A DNA stretch of 7,657 nucleotides from Bacillota bacterium (GTDB taxonomy: Bacteria; Bacillota; Clostridia; Peptostreptococcales; Anaerovoracaceae), in assembly GCA_017543805.1 (NCBI GenBank), contig JAFYFK010000126.1, positions 1 through 7,657 on the forward strand, given 5' to 3'. Position 1 is the stretch's first letter. Each line of letters starts with the position of its first letter. Under the pieces are notes generated by a model, which was not told where the DNA came from, made no database searches, and saw nothing but the letters and a program-made list of their open reading frames with translations. This document shows, piece by piece, positions 1 through 5,609 of the stretch. The translations under genes were made by a program, and so were the position numbers.

Positions 1-499
1 AGATTCCTTCCGGGCGGGAGACCTGGACGTAAAGAGCTATCCGGTGTCTCACGACGCGGCCGATCCGGTGGCGTTCAGCTTCGAAAAGGACGGCGCAAAG
101 ATATCGATAGTCACGGATACCGGCGTGGTCACAGGGCACGCGAAGGAAGCCATGCGCGGAGCGGATGTGCTGGTGCTCGAATCGAACCACGACGAAAGCG
201 TTCTCCGGATGGGACGTTACCCCTGGTTCCTCAAGCAGCGCATCCTCAGCGACATCGGCCATCTCTCCAACGAGGCCGCGGCCGAAGCGCTTTCGGAAGT
301 CCTCCTGGAAGAGCAGACCGCCGGCAGCGCGGGCGCAAGAACAGTGCTTCTTGCCCACCTGAGCGCGGAGAACAATTTCCCGGAGATGGCGCTGATGACG
401 ATGCAGAACATCCTCGAAGCAAACGGTTTTTCAGTAAACCGCGATATCTGGATAGAAACTCTGCCCCGACAGGGACGGAGTCCGATATACAGCGTGTGA
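1..499 (+). CDS. walJ: WalJ/YycJ metallo-beta-lactamase-fold hydrolase, C-terminal part (5' end outside window)
   Basis: The reading frame is open from base 2 through the left edge and stops at TGA 497-499, giving about 165 residues. The family is usually about 260 residues, so roughly the first 100, including the HxHxDH metal motif, lie outside the window. Visible family marks in order are SHDAADPV, the metal-ligand region TDTG, ESNHD, GHLSN, and LAHLSAENN with its late histidine ligand. WalJ proteins are MBL-fold enzymes, usually encoded with the WalRK cell-wall two-component system, and have been linked to coordinating cell division with DNA replication; their substrate is not firmly settled. 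htrA begins 16 bases downstream without a promoter or terminator between, so the two are probably co-transcribed. A GTG at 44 falls inside the conserved domain and is not the true start. Identification is by motif and synteny and is quite secure; the exact reaction is not visible here. Confidence 0.9.
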   Translation, partial: DSFRAGDLDVKSYPVSHDAADPVAFSFEKDGAKISIVTDTGVVTGHAKEAMRGADVLVLESNHDESVLRMGRYPWFLKQRILSDIGHLSNEAAAEALSEVLLEEQTAGSAGARTVLLAHLSAENNFPEMALMTMQNILEANGFSVNRDIWIETLPRQGRSPIYSV

Positions 500-500
500 G

Positions 501-508
501 AAGGAAGG
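501..508 (+). promoter_or_regulatory. Ribosome binding site of htrA
   Basis: AAGGAAGG lies seven bases before the ATG at 516. It fixes the htrA start immediately after walJ and supports translation from a shared walJ-htrA transcript. Confidence 0.75.
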
Positions 509-515
509 TCATACT

Positions 516-1922
516 ATGAAAAAAGGTTTATCTCAGTTAGTGGCGATCCTGCTTATGATGGCGATCGCTTTCGCCTGCGGCTTCGGCGGAAACCTTGCCG
601 CAAACTGGGCGTCAAATAAGGGACTGCTCCCCGAATCGTTCACCAGAGTTTCGGCAGAACCGCAGCCTGCAGAATCGGCGGCTGTACAGAATACCCCGGG
701 AAATACTGAGGAGACGAAAAAAGATCCGGAGCAGATAACCGTCAATGTTGACGGCGACATGACTGTCGCTGAAGCCGTGGCGCAGAAGGTACTGCCCTCC
801 GTGGTCGGCATCAGCACAAAATATCTTTATACATCCTACATAAACAGCTTCTTCGGATGGGGCGGCAACAGCCAGTCCTATGAAGCTACATCCGTCGGCA
901 CCGGCTTTATAGTCGATGAAAGAGGTTACATCCTCACCAACGCCCACGTCGTAAACGACGGAGACTTCAAGTCCATAACCGTAAGCCTTTACGACGGAGA
1001 GACCGCGGAAGCCGAAGTCCTCTACACCAACCCCACCCTCGACCTTGCGGTCATAAAGATCGACGCAGAAGGCATGGACCTTGTTGCTGCTGAGCTCGGC
1101 GACAGCGAGGAAGTCAACATCGGTTCCTACGCCGCGGCTATAGGAAACCCGCTCGGCCTCGCGTTTGAGCGTTCCATGAGCCAGGGCATAATCAGCGGTC
1201 TTAACAGAGCCATCACCGTTACCAACGAATCCACCGGCGGAACCACCACCATGGAAGGCCTTATGCAGACCGACGCCACCATCAACTCCGGCAACTCCGG
1301 CGGCCCGCTGCTCAACAGCAAGGGACTCGTAATAGGCATCAACAGCGCAAAGGCGTCCAACGGCGAGGGCATGGGCTTTGCCATCCCCATCAACGTCGCA
1401 AAGCCGATAGTTCAGCAGATCATAAGCACCGGTTCCTACAACCGTCCGCTTATCGGGATCACCGGCATAGGCCTTGAGGACCAGACCAGCTACACGGAAG
1501 AGCAGCTTAAGGATTACTTCGGAACAGCTACAGGCATCTACGTTTACAGCCTTACCGAAGGCGGCGGCGCTGAAGCGGCCGGCATCCAGAAGGGCGATAT
1601 CATCACCGAAGTAAACGGCACCGCTGTCGGGACCATGAACAAGCTCAACACACTGCTTGTCCAGTACGATCCGGGCCAGACCGTGACTCTTACGATCCTT
1701 CGCGACGGCAAGGAAAAGACCGTGGACGTCGTCCTTACCGGCGACAAGAGCGCAAGCCTTCTCGAGAAGGATACTGAGGAGCACGCGCAGCAGGCTCCGG
1801 AAGACGATTTCGATCCCGACGATATGTACGAAGACCAGTACGGCGAAGAGCCCGAACAGAGAGAAGGCAGACCCGGTGAGGGCGGATTCAACGGCGGACA
1901 GTCCGGCGGAAGAAGACCGTAA
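516..1922 (+). CDS. htrA: HtrA/DegP-family membrane-anchored serine protease with PDZ domain
   Basis: This 468-residue protein is an S1C-family protease for quality control of misfolded proteins at the outer face of the membrane. Residues about 6-28 form a hydrophobic segment, most likely an uncleaved anchor; Cys21 follows AFA, a poor lipobox. A Pro/Glu-rich linker runs to about residue 75. The trypsin-like domain (about 80-300) carries the triad His144 (TNAHVV), Asp176 (LDLAVIKID) and Ser261 (GNSGGP), with the oxyanion region AAIGNPLG before it. A single PDZ domain spans about 310-400 (AAGIQKGDIITEVNG). The last roughly 55 residues are unusual: an Asp/Glu-rich stretch followed by a Gly/Arg-rich end. 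It sits directly behind walJ, as in many Firmicutes, and is followed by a terminator at 1988-2027. All catalytic residues are present, so it should be active. Confidence 0.95.
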   Translation: MKKGLSQLVAILLMMAIAFACGFGGNLAANWASNKGLLPESFTRVSAEPQPAESAAVQNTPGNTEETKKDPEQITVNVDGDMTVAEAVAQKVLPSVVGISTKYLYTSYINSFFGWGGNSQSYEATSVGTGFIVDERGYILTNAHVVNDGDFKSITVSLYDGETAEAEVLYTNPTLDLAVIKIDAEGMDLVAAELGDSEEVNIGSYAAAIGNPLGLAFERSMSQGIISGLNRAITVTNESTGGTTTMEGLMQTDATINSGNSGGPLLNSKGLVIGINSAKASNGEGMGFAIPINVAKPIVQQIISTGSYNRPLIGITGIGLEDQTSYTEEQLKDYFGTATGIYVYSLTEGGGAEAAGIQKGDIITEVNGTAVGTMNKLNTLLVQYDPGQTVTLTILRDGKEKTVDVVLTGDKSASLLEKDTEEHAQQAPEDDFDPDDMYEDQYGEEPEQREGRPGEGGFNGGQSGGRRP

Positions 1923-1929
1923 CCGCACC

Positions 1930-1948
1930 TTTTAAGAAAGTCTTAAAA
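1930..1948. repeat. Perfect 8-bp inverted repeat just after htrA
   Basis: The arms TTTTAAGA (1930-1937) and TCTTAAAA (1941-1948) are perfectly complementary around a 3-base centre, starting seven bases after the htrA stop. It is A/T-rich and has no adjoining T-tract, so it does not look like an intrinsic terminator. It could be a protein-binding palindrome or a weak RNA hairpin in the htrA 3' untranslated region; nothing in the sequence decides between these. Confidence 0.6.
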
Positions 1949-1957
1949 TGAGCTTTC

Positions 1958-1982
1958 CATCGTCTATCGCAAATAGACGATG
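1958..1982. repeat. Perfect 10-bp stem-loop in the htrA 3' untranslated region
   Basis: The arms CATCGTCTAT (1958-1967) and ATAGACGATG (1973-1982) pair perfectly around the loop CGCAA. It lies five bases before the htrA terminator hairpin. No T-tract follows on either strand, so it is not a terminator by itself. Possible roles are RNA stabilisation or binding by a protein. Confidence 0.65.
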
Positions 1983-1987
1983 ATGCG

Positions 1988-2027
1988 ACCGGCGCAGAGG
2001 AGAGGTCCCTGCGCCGGTTATTATTTT
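1988..2027 (+). terminator. Intrinsic terminator of walJ-htrA
   Basis: A perfect 10-bp GC-rich stem, ACCGGCGCAG (1988-1997) with CTGCGCCGGT (2009-2018), can be extended inward by GGA/TCC to a GAGG loop. It is followed by the T-rich tail TTATTATTTT (2018-2027). It ends the walJ-htrA unit just before the promoter of the next gene. Confidence 0.85.
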
Positions 2028-2043
2028 GTCTTCAGGGCTTTTG

Positions 2044-2052
2044 TGATATAAT
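2044..2052 (+). promoter_or_regulatory. Extended -10 promoter of the aldo-keto reductase gene
   Basis: TGATATAAT contains a perfect -10 hexamer, TATAAT (2047-2052), preceded by the TGn extension. No good -35 is present at 17 bp; TTGTCT at 2026-2031 is the closest and gives 15-bp spacing. The transcript would begin near 2059, shortly before the ribosome binding site AAGAGGTG (2075-2082). Confidence 0.7.
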
Positions 2053-2087
2053 CAAGGAAATATCAATTTAAGTTAAGAGGTGTCATC

Positions 2088-3269
2088 ATGAAATACAGAT
2101 CTGACAGATACGGAAACAAGATATCGCAGCTGGGCTTCGGCTGCATGCGTTTTACGAAGAAGGGCACCGGCCTTGATTACGAAAAGGCCGAAAAGGAGAT
2201 CCTGAAGGCGATCGAGCTCGGGGTCAACTACCTGGATACTGCTTATCTCTACCCAGGCAGCGAGGAGCTGGTCGGAAAGGTGCTGGAGAACAACGGCCTG
2301 AGGGATAAGATCAACCTGGCCACAAAGCTTCCGCAGTACATGATGCGCACCTCCAAGGCCATAGACAAGACCTTCCGCGAGGAGCTGTCCAGGCTCCGCA
2401 CAGACCACGTCGACTACTACCTGATGCACATGTTTACGGACTACGCCGAGTGGGAGAACCTGAAGCGCCTCGGCATAGAGGACTGGATAAAGGAGCGCAA
2501 GGCCGACGGAAGCGTCCGCAACATCGGCTTCTCCTACCACGGCGACGCCGAGATGTTCCTGAAGATCCTCAACGACTACGACTGGGACTTCTGCCAGATA
2601 CAGTACAACTATCTGGACGAGCACAGCCAGGCGGGGCGCAGGGGGCTCGAGGCTGCCGGGGAAAAGGGCGTTCCTGTCGTCATAATGGAGCCGCTGCGCG
2701 GCGGAAAGCTGGTGCGCCTTCCGGAAAAGGCTAAAGCTCTGATCAAAGACGCCGGAAAGGATTACAGCACGGCCGAGCTCGGGCTCCGCTGGCTCTGGAA
2801 CCAGCCGCAGATAATGTGCGTACTCTCCGGCATGAATTCCCTTGAGATGGTCGAGGAGAACTGCCGCATCGCCTCAGACGCTGAGATAGGCGGATTTGAC
2901 GAGAGCGATCTTGCCGTCATCGAAAAGGTCAAGGCGTTTATAAGAGAGCGCGAAAAAGTCGGCTGCACCGCCTGCCGCTACTGCATGCCCTGCCCGCACG
3001 GGGTCGACATCCCCGGGACCTTCCATTTTTACAATCTGCTGTACATGGAGGACAAAGGCAAGGCTGCCGGCTGTTTTGAATACGCCCAGGTTGTCGGCCT
3101 TCGCAAGGAGCCGAATTTTGCCACCCAGTGCGTCGGCTGCGGCAAATGCGAGATGCACTGCCCGCAGCATCTGCCTATCCGCGAAAAATTAAAGGAAGCG
3201 GACAAGGCTCTGCGTCCGCTTCCGTATAAGATCGGTATAAATATTGCCCGGAAAGTTATGATCCGTTAG
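2088..3269 (+). CDS. Aldo-keto reductase with C-terminal 4Fe-4S ferredoxin domain (COG1453-like)
   Basis: This 393-residue predicted oxidoreductase has two parts. Residues 1 to about 285 form an aldo-keto reductase barrel with the usual tetrad recognisable as Asp50 and Tyr55 (NYLDTAYLY), Lys80 (LATK) and His114 (YYLMH). Residues about 290-365 carry two four-cysteine iron-sulfur motifs: Cys293, 296, 299 and 302 with C-x2-C-x2-C-x2-CP spacing, and Cys348, 351, 354 and 358 with the classic C-x2-C-x2-C-x3-CP spacing. Aldo-keto reductases normally use NADPH; the attached ferredoxin domain suggests electron exchange with an iron-sulfur partner in an anaerobe. The substrate is unknown. The start at 2088 follows AAGAGGTG and its own promoter. 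The gene ends two bases from the convergent thiT and seems to use a terminator that reaches into thiT. Family assignment is secure; function is general only. Confidence 0.92.
   Translation: MKYRSDRYGNKISQLGFGCMRFTKKGTGLDYEKAEKEILKAIELGVNYLDTAYLYPGSEELVGKVLENNGLRDKINLATKLPQYMMRTSKAIDKTFREELSRLRTDHVDYYLMHMFTDYAEWENLKRLGIEDWIKERKADGSVRNIGFSYHGDAEMFLKILNDYDWDFCQIQYNYLDEHSQAGRRGLEAAGEKGVPVVIMEPLRGGKLVRLPEKAKALIKDAGKDYSTAELGLRWLWNQPQIMCVLSGMNSLEMVEENCRIASDAEIGGFDESDLAVIEKVKAFIREREKVGCTACRYCMPCPHGVDIPGTFHFYNLLYMEDKGKAAGCFEYAQVVGLRKEPNFATQCVGCGKCEMHCPQHLPIREKLKEADKALRPLPYKIGINIARKVMIR
3184..3223 (-). terminator. Probable intrinsic terminator of thiT, inside the reductase gene
   Basis: Read on the minus strand, GGAAGCGGAC (3223-3214) and GTCCGCTTCC (3203-3194) form a perfect 10-bp stem around a 10-base loop, followed by TTTAATTTTT (3193-3184). 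This is the form of a strong Rho-independent terminator, about 50 bases past the thiT stop. It lies entirely in the last quarter of the reductase coding sequence (codons for KEADKALRPL and neighbours). Confidence 0.75.
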
Positions 3270-3292
3270 GGTCAGTTGTTTCCGTTTTTCTT
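3249..3292 (+). terminator. Probable intrinsic terminator of the reductase gene, spanning both gene ends
   Basis: The outer arms CGGAAA (3249-3254) and TTTCCG (3279-3284) and the inner arms TGATCC (3259-3264) and GGGTCA (3269-3274, one G-U pair) are concentric around a GTTA loop, with a 4x4 internal loop between them. TTTTTCTT (3285-3292) follows. The hairpin begins in the final reductase codons and its T-tract lies in the last thiT codons, so the reductase transcript can end despite the 2-base gap. Confidence 0.6.
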
Positions 3293-3808
3293 GACCATCT
3301 CCAGTGCCGAGCGCACTGCGGGAACGGCCAGGATGACGAGGGTGATGATCATTTCCACGCCGATATAGCTGATATTGTAGCCCGCGGAATATACCGCCGG
3401 GTTCATGCCTTCCGGAGCGTATTCAGCAAAGAATAGCACGCCGGAGAGGAACGAGAAGAAGAAACGGCCGAGGCATCCTACTATGTAGCCGATGAAGAGG
3501 CCGTTCTTTTTGTTGGCAAAAAGACCGCTAAGACCGAGGGCCCCGAAGGCCAGGATGTAGTCGCAGATAAACTGTACCGGGGTGTAGAAATAAGGCTTGA
3601 GGATAAAGTTGAGCACACCGAACGCCGCGCCGGACGCTATGCCGTAGGCCGGTCCGAAGAAGAAGCCCGGAAGCGACGCGAAGAGCATCGAGCAGGGCGT
3701 GATGGAGCCGCCGTTGGGCAGGGTAAACAGGGTGATGGCGTTCGTGACCACCGCGAGTGCAAGGCACATTGCGCAGTAAGCCAGTTTTTTGACATTGTTG
3801 TTTCGCAT
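3272..3808 (-). CDS. thiT: ThiT, thiamine-binding S-component of an ECF transporter
   Basis: This 178-residue, very hydrophobic protein has about six membrane segments, the usual size of the ThiT/YuaJ family. Family marks include the segment LPNGGSITPCSML (30-42), PVQFICDYILAFGALGLSG (77-95) and, in the C-terminal half, SAGYNISYIGVEMIIT (141-156), which resembles the thiamine-contacting region of known ThiT proteins. ThiT binds thiamine with high affinity and works with a shared energising module (EcfA, EcfA', EcfT) encoded elsewhere; no such genes are in this window. The start ATG at 3808 follows a strong Shine-Dalgarno, AAAGGAAGGAG (3826-3816). A TPP riboswitch in the leader independently confirms the thiamine role. 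The gene has its own promoter, divergent from rlmH, and ends two bases from the reductase gene. Confidence 0.95.
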   Translation of the reverse strand: MRNNNVKKLAYCAMCLALAVVTNAITLFTLPNGGSITPCSMLFASLPGFFFGPAYGIASGAAFGVLNFILKPYFYTPVQFICDYILAFGALGLSGLFANKKNGLFIGYIVGCLGRFFFSFLSGVLFFAEYAPEGMNPAVYSAGYNISYIGVEMIITLVILAVPAVRSALEMVKKNGNN

Positions 3809-3841
3809 AAAAAAACTCCTTCCTTTAATATAGAAGGGGCG
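3809..3841 (-). promoter_or_regulatory. Predicted expression platform of the thiT riboswitch
   Basis: CGCCCC (3841-3836) is complementary to GGGGCG (3925-3920), the P2 strand of the aptamer, giving a plausible ligand-free structure. Alternatively CCCCTTCT (3839-3832) can pair with AGGAAGGAG (3824-3816), which contains the Shine-Dalgarno, and the hairpin is followed by seven T bases that touch the ATG. That second fold would both hide the ribosome site and resemble an intrinsic terminator, fitting an OFF switch. The pairings are seen in the sequence; the mechanism is inferred. Confidence 0.6.
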
Positions 3842-3849
3842 TTGAGTAA

Positions 3850-3932
3850 ATTGCTTCCCTACGCAGGTATTATCCTGATCAGGTGAAAAGGGTCCGGCAG
3901 AGCCGGTCTCAGCAAAATGCGCCCCCAGCGAT
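3850..3932 (-). ncRNA. TPP riboswitch aptamer (THI box) controlling thiT
   Basis: On the minus strand the conserved THI-box elements occur in order: CTGAGA (3912-3907), a CCGGC/GCCGG hairpin (3906-3894), ACCC (3893-3890), ACCTGATC, the CAGG/CCTG stem around ATAATA, and CGTAGGGA. P1 can form between ATCGCT (3932-3927) and AGCAAT (3855-3850) with one mismatch, and P2 between GGG near 3926-3922 and ACCC. The aptamer begins almost exactly at the predicted transcription start. TPP riboswitches normally switch thiamine genes off when TPP is plentiful. Confidence 0.96.
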
Positions 3933-3938
3933 GCCTAT

Positions 3939-3947
3939 ATTATAGCA
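3939..3947 (-). promoter_or_regulatory. Extended -10 promoter of thiT
   Basis: The minus strand reads TGCTATAAT (3947-3939), a perfect -10 hexamer with the TGn extension. No good -35 is visible upstream. Transcription would start near 3932, right at the first base of the TPP aptamer. Confidence 0.75.
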
Positions 3948-3984
3948 CCGGAAATTCAAAAATCTATATCTAAAGACATTTTTC

Positions 3985-3993
3985 TGCTATTAT
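3985..3993 (+). promoter_or_regulatory. Extended -10 promoter of rlmH, placing the start point at the ATG
   Basis: TGCTATTAT has the TGn extension and a five-of-six -10 hexamer (3988-3993), but no clear -35. The usual distance puts transcription start at about 4000, the A of the rlmH start codon. It is divergent from the thiT promoter, with the two -10 elements 43 bases apart. Confidence 0.55.
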
Positions 3994-3999
3994 GTTCAT

Positions 4000-4485
4000 A
4001 TGACTGTAGAAATCATCTGTATGGTAAAACTTAAGGAAAGCTACTGGCGGGACGCGGCTGCGGAATACATCAAGCGGCTTGGGCGTTTCTGCAGGCCGGA
4101 AGTGACCGAGCTTGCCGAAAGCCGTCTGCCGGACAAGGCCGGAGAGGCTGAGGAACAGGCTGTTATAAAGGCCGAGAGCGACGCGATACTGGCAAAGCTC
4201 AGCCGCGGAAGCGATACTTACGTGATCGCGCTGGACGTCCTGGGCAAAAAACTGGATTCGCCGCAGCTCGCGAAAAAGATCGCCTCGCTCCAGCTGTCTG
4301 GCAAGTCCAGGATAGTCTTTGTTATCGGAGGATCTCTCGGGCTCTCGGAGGAGCTGCTCAAAGCTGCCGACTACAGGCTCAGTTTTTCTGACATGACCTT
4401 CCCGCACCAGCTGATGAGGGTCATACTTCTGGAACAGATATACCGCGCGTTCAAGATAAACGCCGGAGAAACGTATCATAAATAA
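4000..4485 (+). CDS. rlmH: RlmH, 23S rRNA pseudouridine-1915 N3-methyltransferase
   Basis: This 161-residue protein matches the RlmH family length (about 155-160). RlmH is a small SPOUT methyltransferase that uses S-adenosylmethionine to methylate pseudouridine 1915 of 23S rRNA in the assembled 70S ribosome. Visible marks are the N-terminal strand and VKLKESYWRDAAAEYIKRL, the middle segment YVIALDVLGKKLDS, the cofactor-loop glycine motif FVIGGSLGLSEEL, and the C-terminal SFSDMTFPHQLMRVILLEQIYRAFKI with the conserved HQLMRVILLEQIYRA knot region ending in YHK. The ATG at 4000 is chosen because the family begins with this strand; an internal ATG at 4021 would delete it. No Shine-Dalgarno precedes either, so the mRNA may be leaderless. 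rlmH lies close to walJ-htrA in many Firmicutes; here the reductase and thiT genes lie between. Confidence 0.95.
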   Translation: MTVEIICMVKLKESYWRDAAAEYIKRLGRFCRPEVTELAESRLPDKAGEAEEQAVIKAESDAILAKLSRGSDTYVIALDVLGKKLDSPQLAKKIASLQLSGKSRIVFVIGGSLGLSEELLKAADYRLSFSDMTFPHQLMRVILLEQIYRAFKINAGETYHK

Positions 4486-4493
4486 TGAAAATG

Positions 4494-4502
4494 TGATAAA
4501 AT
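4494..4502 (+). promoter_or_regulatory. Candidate extended -10 promoter of gpsA
   Basis: TGATAAAAT carries the TGn extension and a five-of-six -10 hexamer (4497-4502), just after the rlmH stop at 4485. The -35 is weak. It would give a leader of about 75 bases before gpsA. No terminator separates rlmH from gpsA, so read-through from rlmH is also likely. Confidence 0.5.
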
Positions 4503-4583
4503 ATTAAGGTTGGCGGACAGCATCGGCTGCCCCGTAATCCGGTCAATAATTTTTTCAGATAAGATATAAGAAAGGAAAGCAAA

Positions 4584-5588
4584 ATGAAGAAGATAGGAGT
4601 TCTCGGCGCCGGAACATTCGGAATGTCTATGGCAAGGATGCTCTGCGTTCACGGAAACGATGTGCAGGTATGGTCGGCGCTGCCGCAGGAGATCGACGAT
4701 CTGATTGCCACAAAGCGTCATCCCAACCTCCCCGGAATGATCGTTCCCGATGAGATGCGCTATACAAAAGACCTTGAGGAAGTCTGTACCGGAAAGGACA
4801 TGCTTCTTGTGATCATCCCCTCGGTATTCCTCCGCGGCACTGCTAAGAAGGCCGCGCAGTTTATCCCGGAAAACACCATCGTTATCGAAGGCGCCAAGGG
4901 CCTCGAAAAGGGCACCAATATGACCCTCAGCCAGGTGTTCGAGGAAGAGATGGGCGGAAAGCATATCCGTTCGGTCGTGCTCGCAGGCCCGACCCACGCT
5001 GAGGAAGTCGCTCTCGACCAGCCGATGTGCTTCGTAGCGTCCTCCAAGGATCAGGAAGCCGCAAAGGCCGTCCAGGAAGCCTTCAGCAACGACATCACCA
5101 GAGTTTACACCAACGACGACCCGCTCGGCGTCTGCCTCTGCGGAACCTTTAAGAATATACTCGCGCTGGCATCCGGCATGCTGCTCGGCCTCGGCTACGG
5201 CGACAGCATCAGAGCCGCCCTTATAACCCGCGGCGTCATGGAGATGACTCATCTCGGACTTAAGCTCGGATGCAAGAGAGAGACCTTTATGGGCCTCACC
5301 GGCGTAGGCGACACCATCGTCACCGCAATGTCCCTCAACAGCAGAAACTGCCGCTGCGGCAAGCTGATCGGCGAAGGAAAGACTCTCGACGAGGCTCTTA
5401 AGGAAGTCGGCCAGACTGTTGAAGGCGTCAACACCCTTCCCGCAGCCCTGGAGCTTTCCGCCAAGTACGGCGTAAACGTTCCTCTTACCCAGGCTGTTCA
5501 GGACGTGCTCTACAACGGCAGGGATCCCAGAAAGGTCCTCACCGAGCTCATGACCTCCCCGGCCGGCTGCGAATACGACTTCGTATAA
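4584..5588 (+). CDS. gpsA: GpsA, NAD(P)-dependent sn-glycerol-3-phosphate dehydrogenase
   Basis: This 334-residue cytoplasmic enzyme reduces dihydroxyacetone phosphate to sn-glycerol-3-phosphate, the backbone for membrane phospholipids. The length is typical. The N-terminal Rossmann fold begins with GAGTFG (8-13). GAKGLEKGTNM (103-113) and LAGPTHAEEVALDQP (133-147) are family motifs. Lys190 in GTFKNILALASG is the expected catalytic lysine, and GLTGVGDTIVTAMSLNSRN (237-255) contains the expected Asp243 and substrate-binding Arg254-Asn255. The start at 4584 follows AAAGGAAAG (4572-4580 region). The gene lies 98 bases downstream of rlmH on the same strand and ends at a terminator shared with the convergent arsR-type gene. 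All expected catalytic residues are present; the slightly divergent GLTGVGDT wording replaces the more common GLAGLGD. Identification is secure. Confidence 0.96.
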   Translation: MKKIGVLGAGTFGMSMARMLCVHGNDVQVWSALPQEIDDLIATKRHPNLPGMIVPDEMRYTKDLEEVCTGKDMLLVIIPSVFLRGTAKKAAQFIPENTIVIEGAKGLEKGTNMTLSQVFEEEMGGKHIRSVVLAGPTHAEEVALDQPMCFVASSKDQEAAKAVQEAFSNDITRVYTNDDPLGVCLCGTFKNILALASGMLLGLGYGDSIRAALITRGVMEMTHLGLKLGCKRETFMGLTGVGDTIVTAMSLNSRNCRCGKLIGEGKTLDEALKEVGQTVEGVNTLPAALELSAKYGVNVPLTQAVQDVLYNGRDPRKVLTELMTSPAGCEYDFV

Positions 5589-5609
5589 ACCGCTTCGGGA
5601 AAAGCGCAT

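Noticed and set aside
44..46. GTG as a possible walJ start
   Set aside because: The frame continues upstream to the window edge, and starting here would remove the first part of the MBL domain, which the family requires.
516..580. HtrA as a lipoprotein, using Cys21
   Set aside because: The residues before the cysteine (AFA) lack the Leu at -3 typical of a lipobox, and membrane-anchored HtrA is normal in Firmicutes.
612..1928. Long open frame on the minus strand opposite htrA (438 codons)
   Set aside because: It is antisense to a clearly functional htrA, has no recognisable domain, and its Val/Asp/Gly-rich composition is what GC-rich codon use on the other strand produces. No ribosome site or promoter supports it.
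4503..4583. Possible riboswitch or attenuator in the gpsA leader
   Set aside because: There is a short CAGC/GCTG hairpin and a run of six T bases, but they are well separated, and no known riboswitch core is recognisable. It is probably a plain leader.
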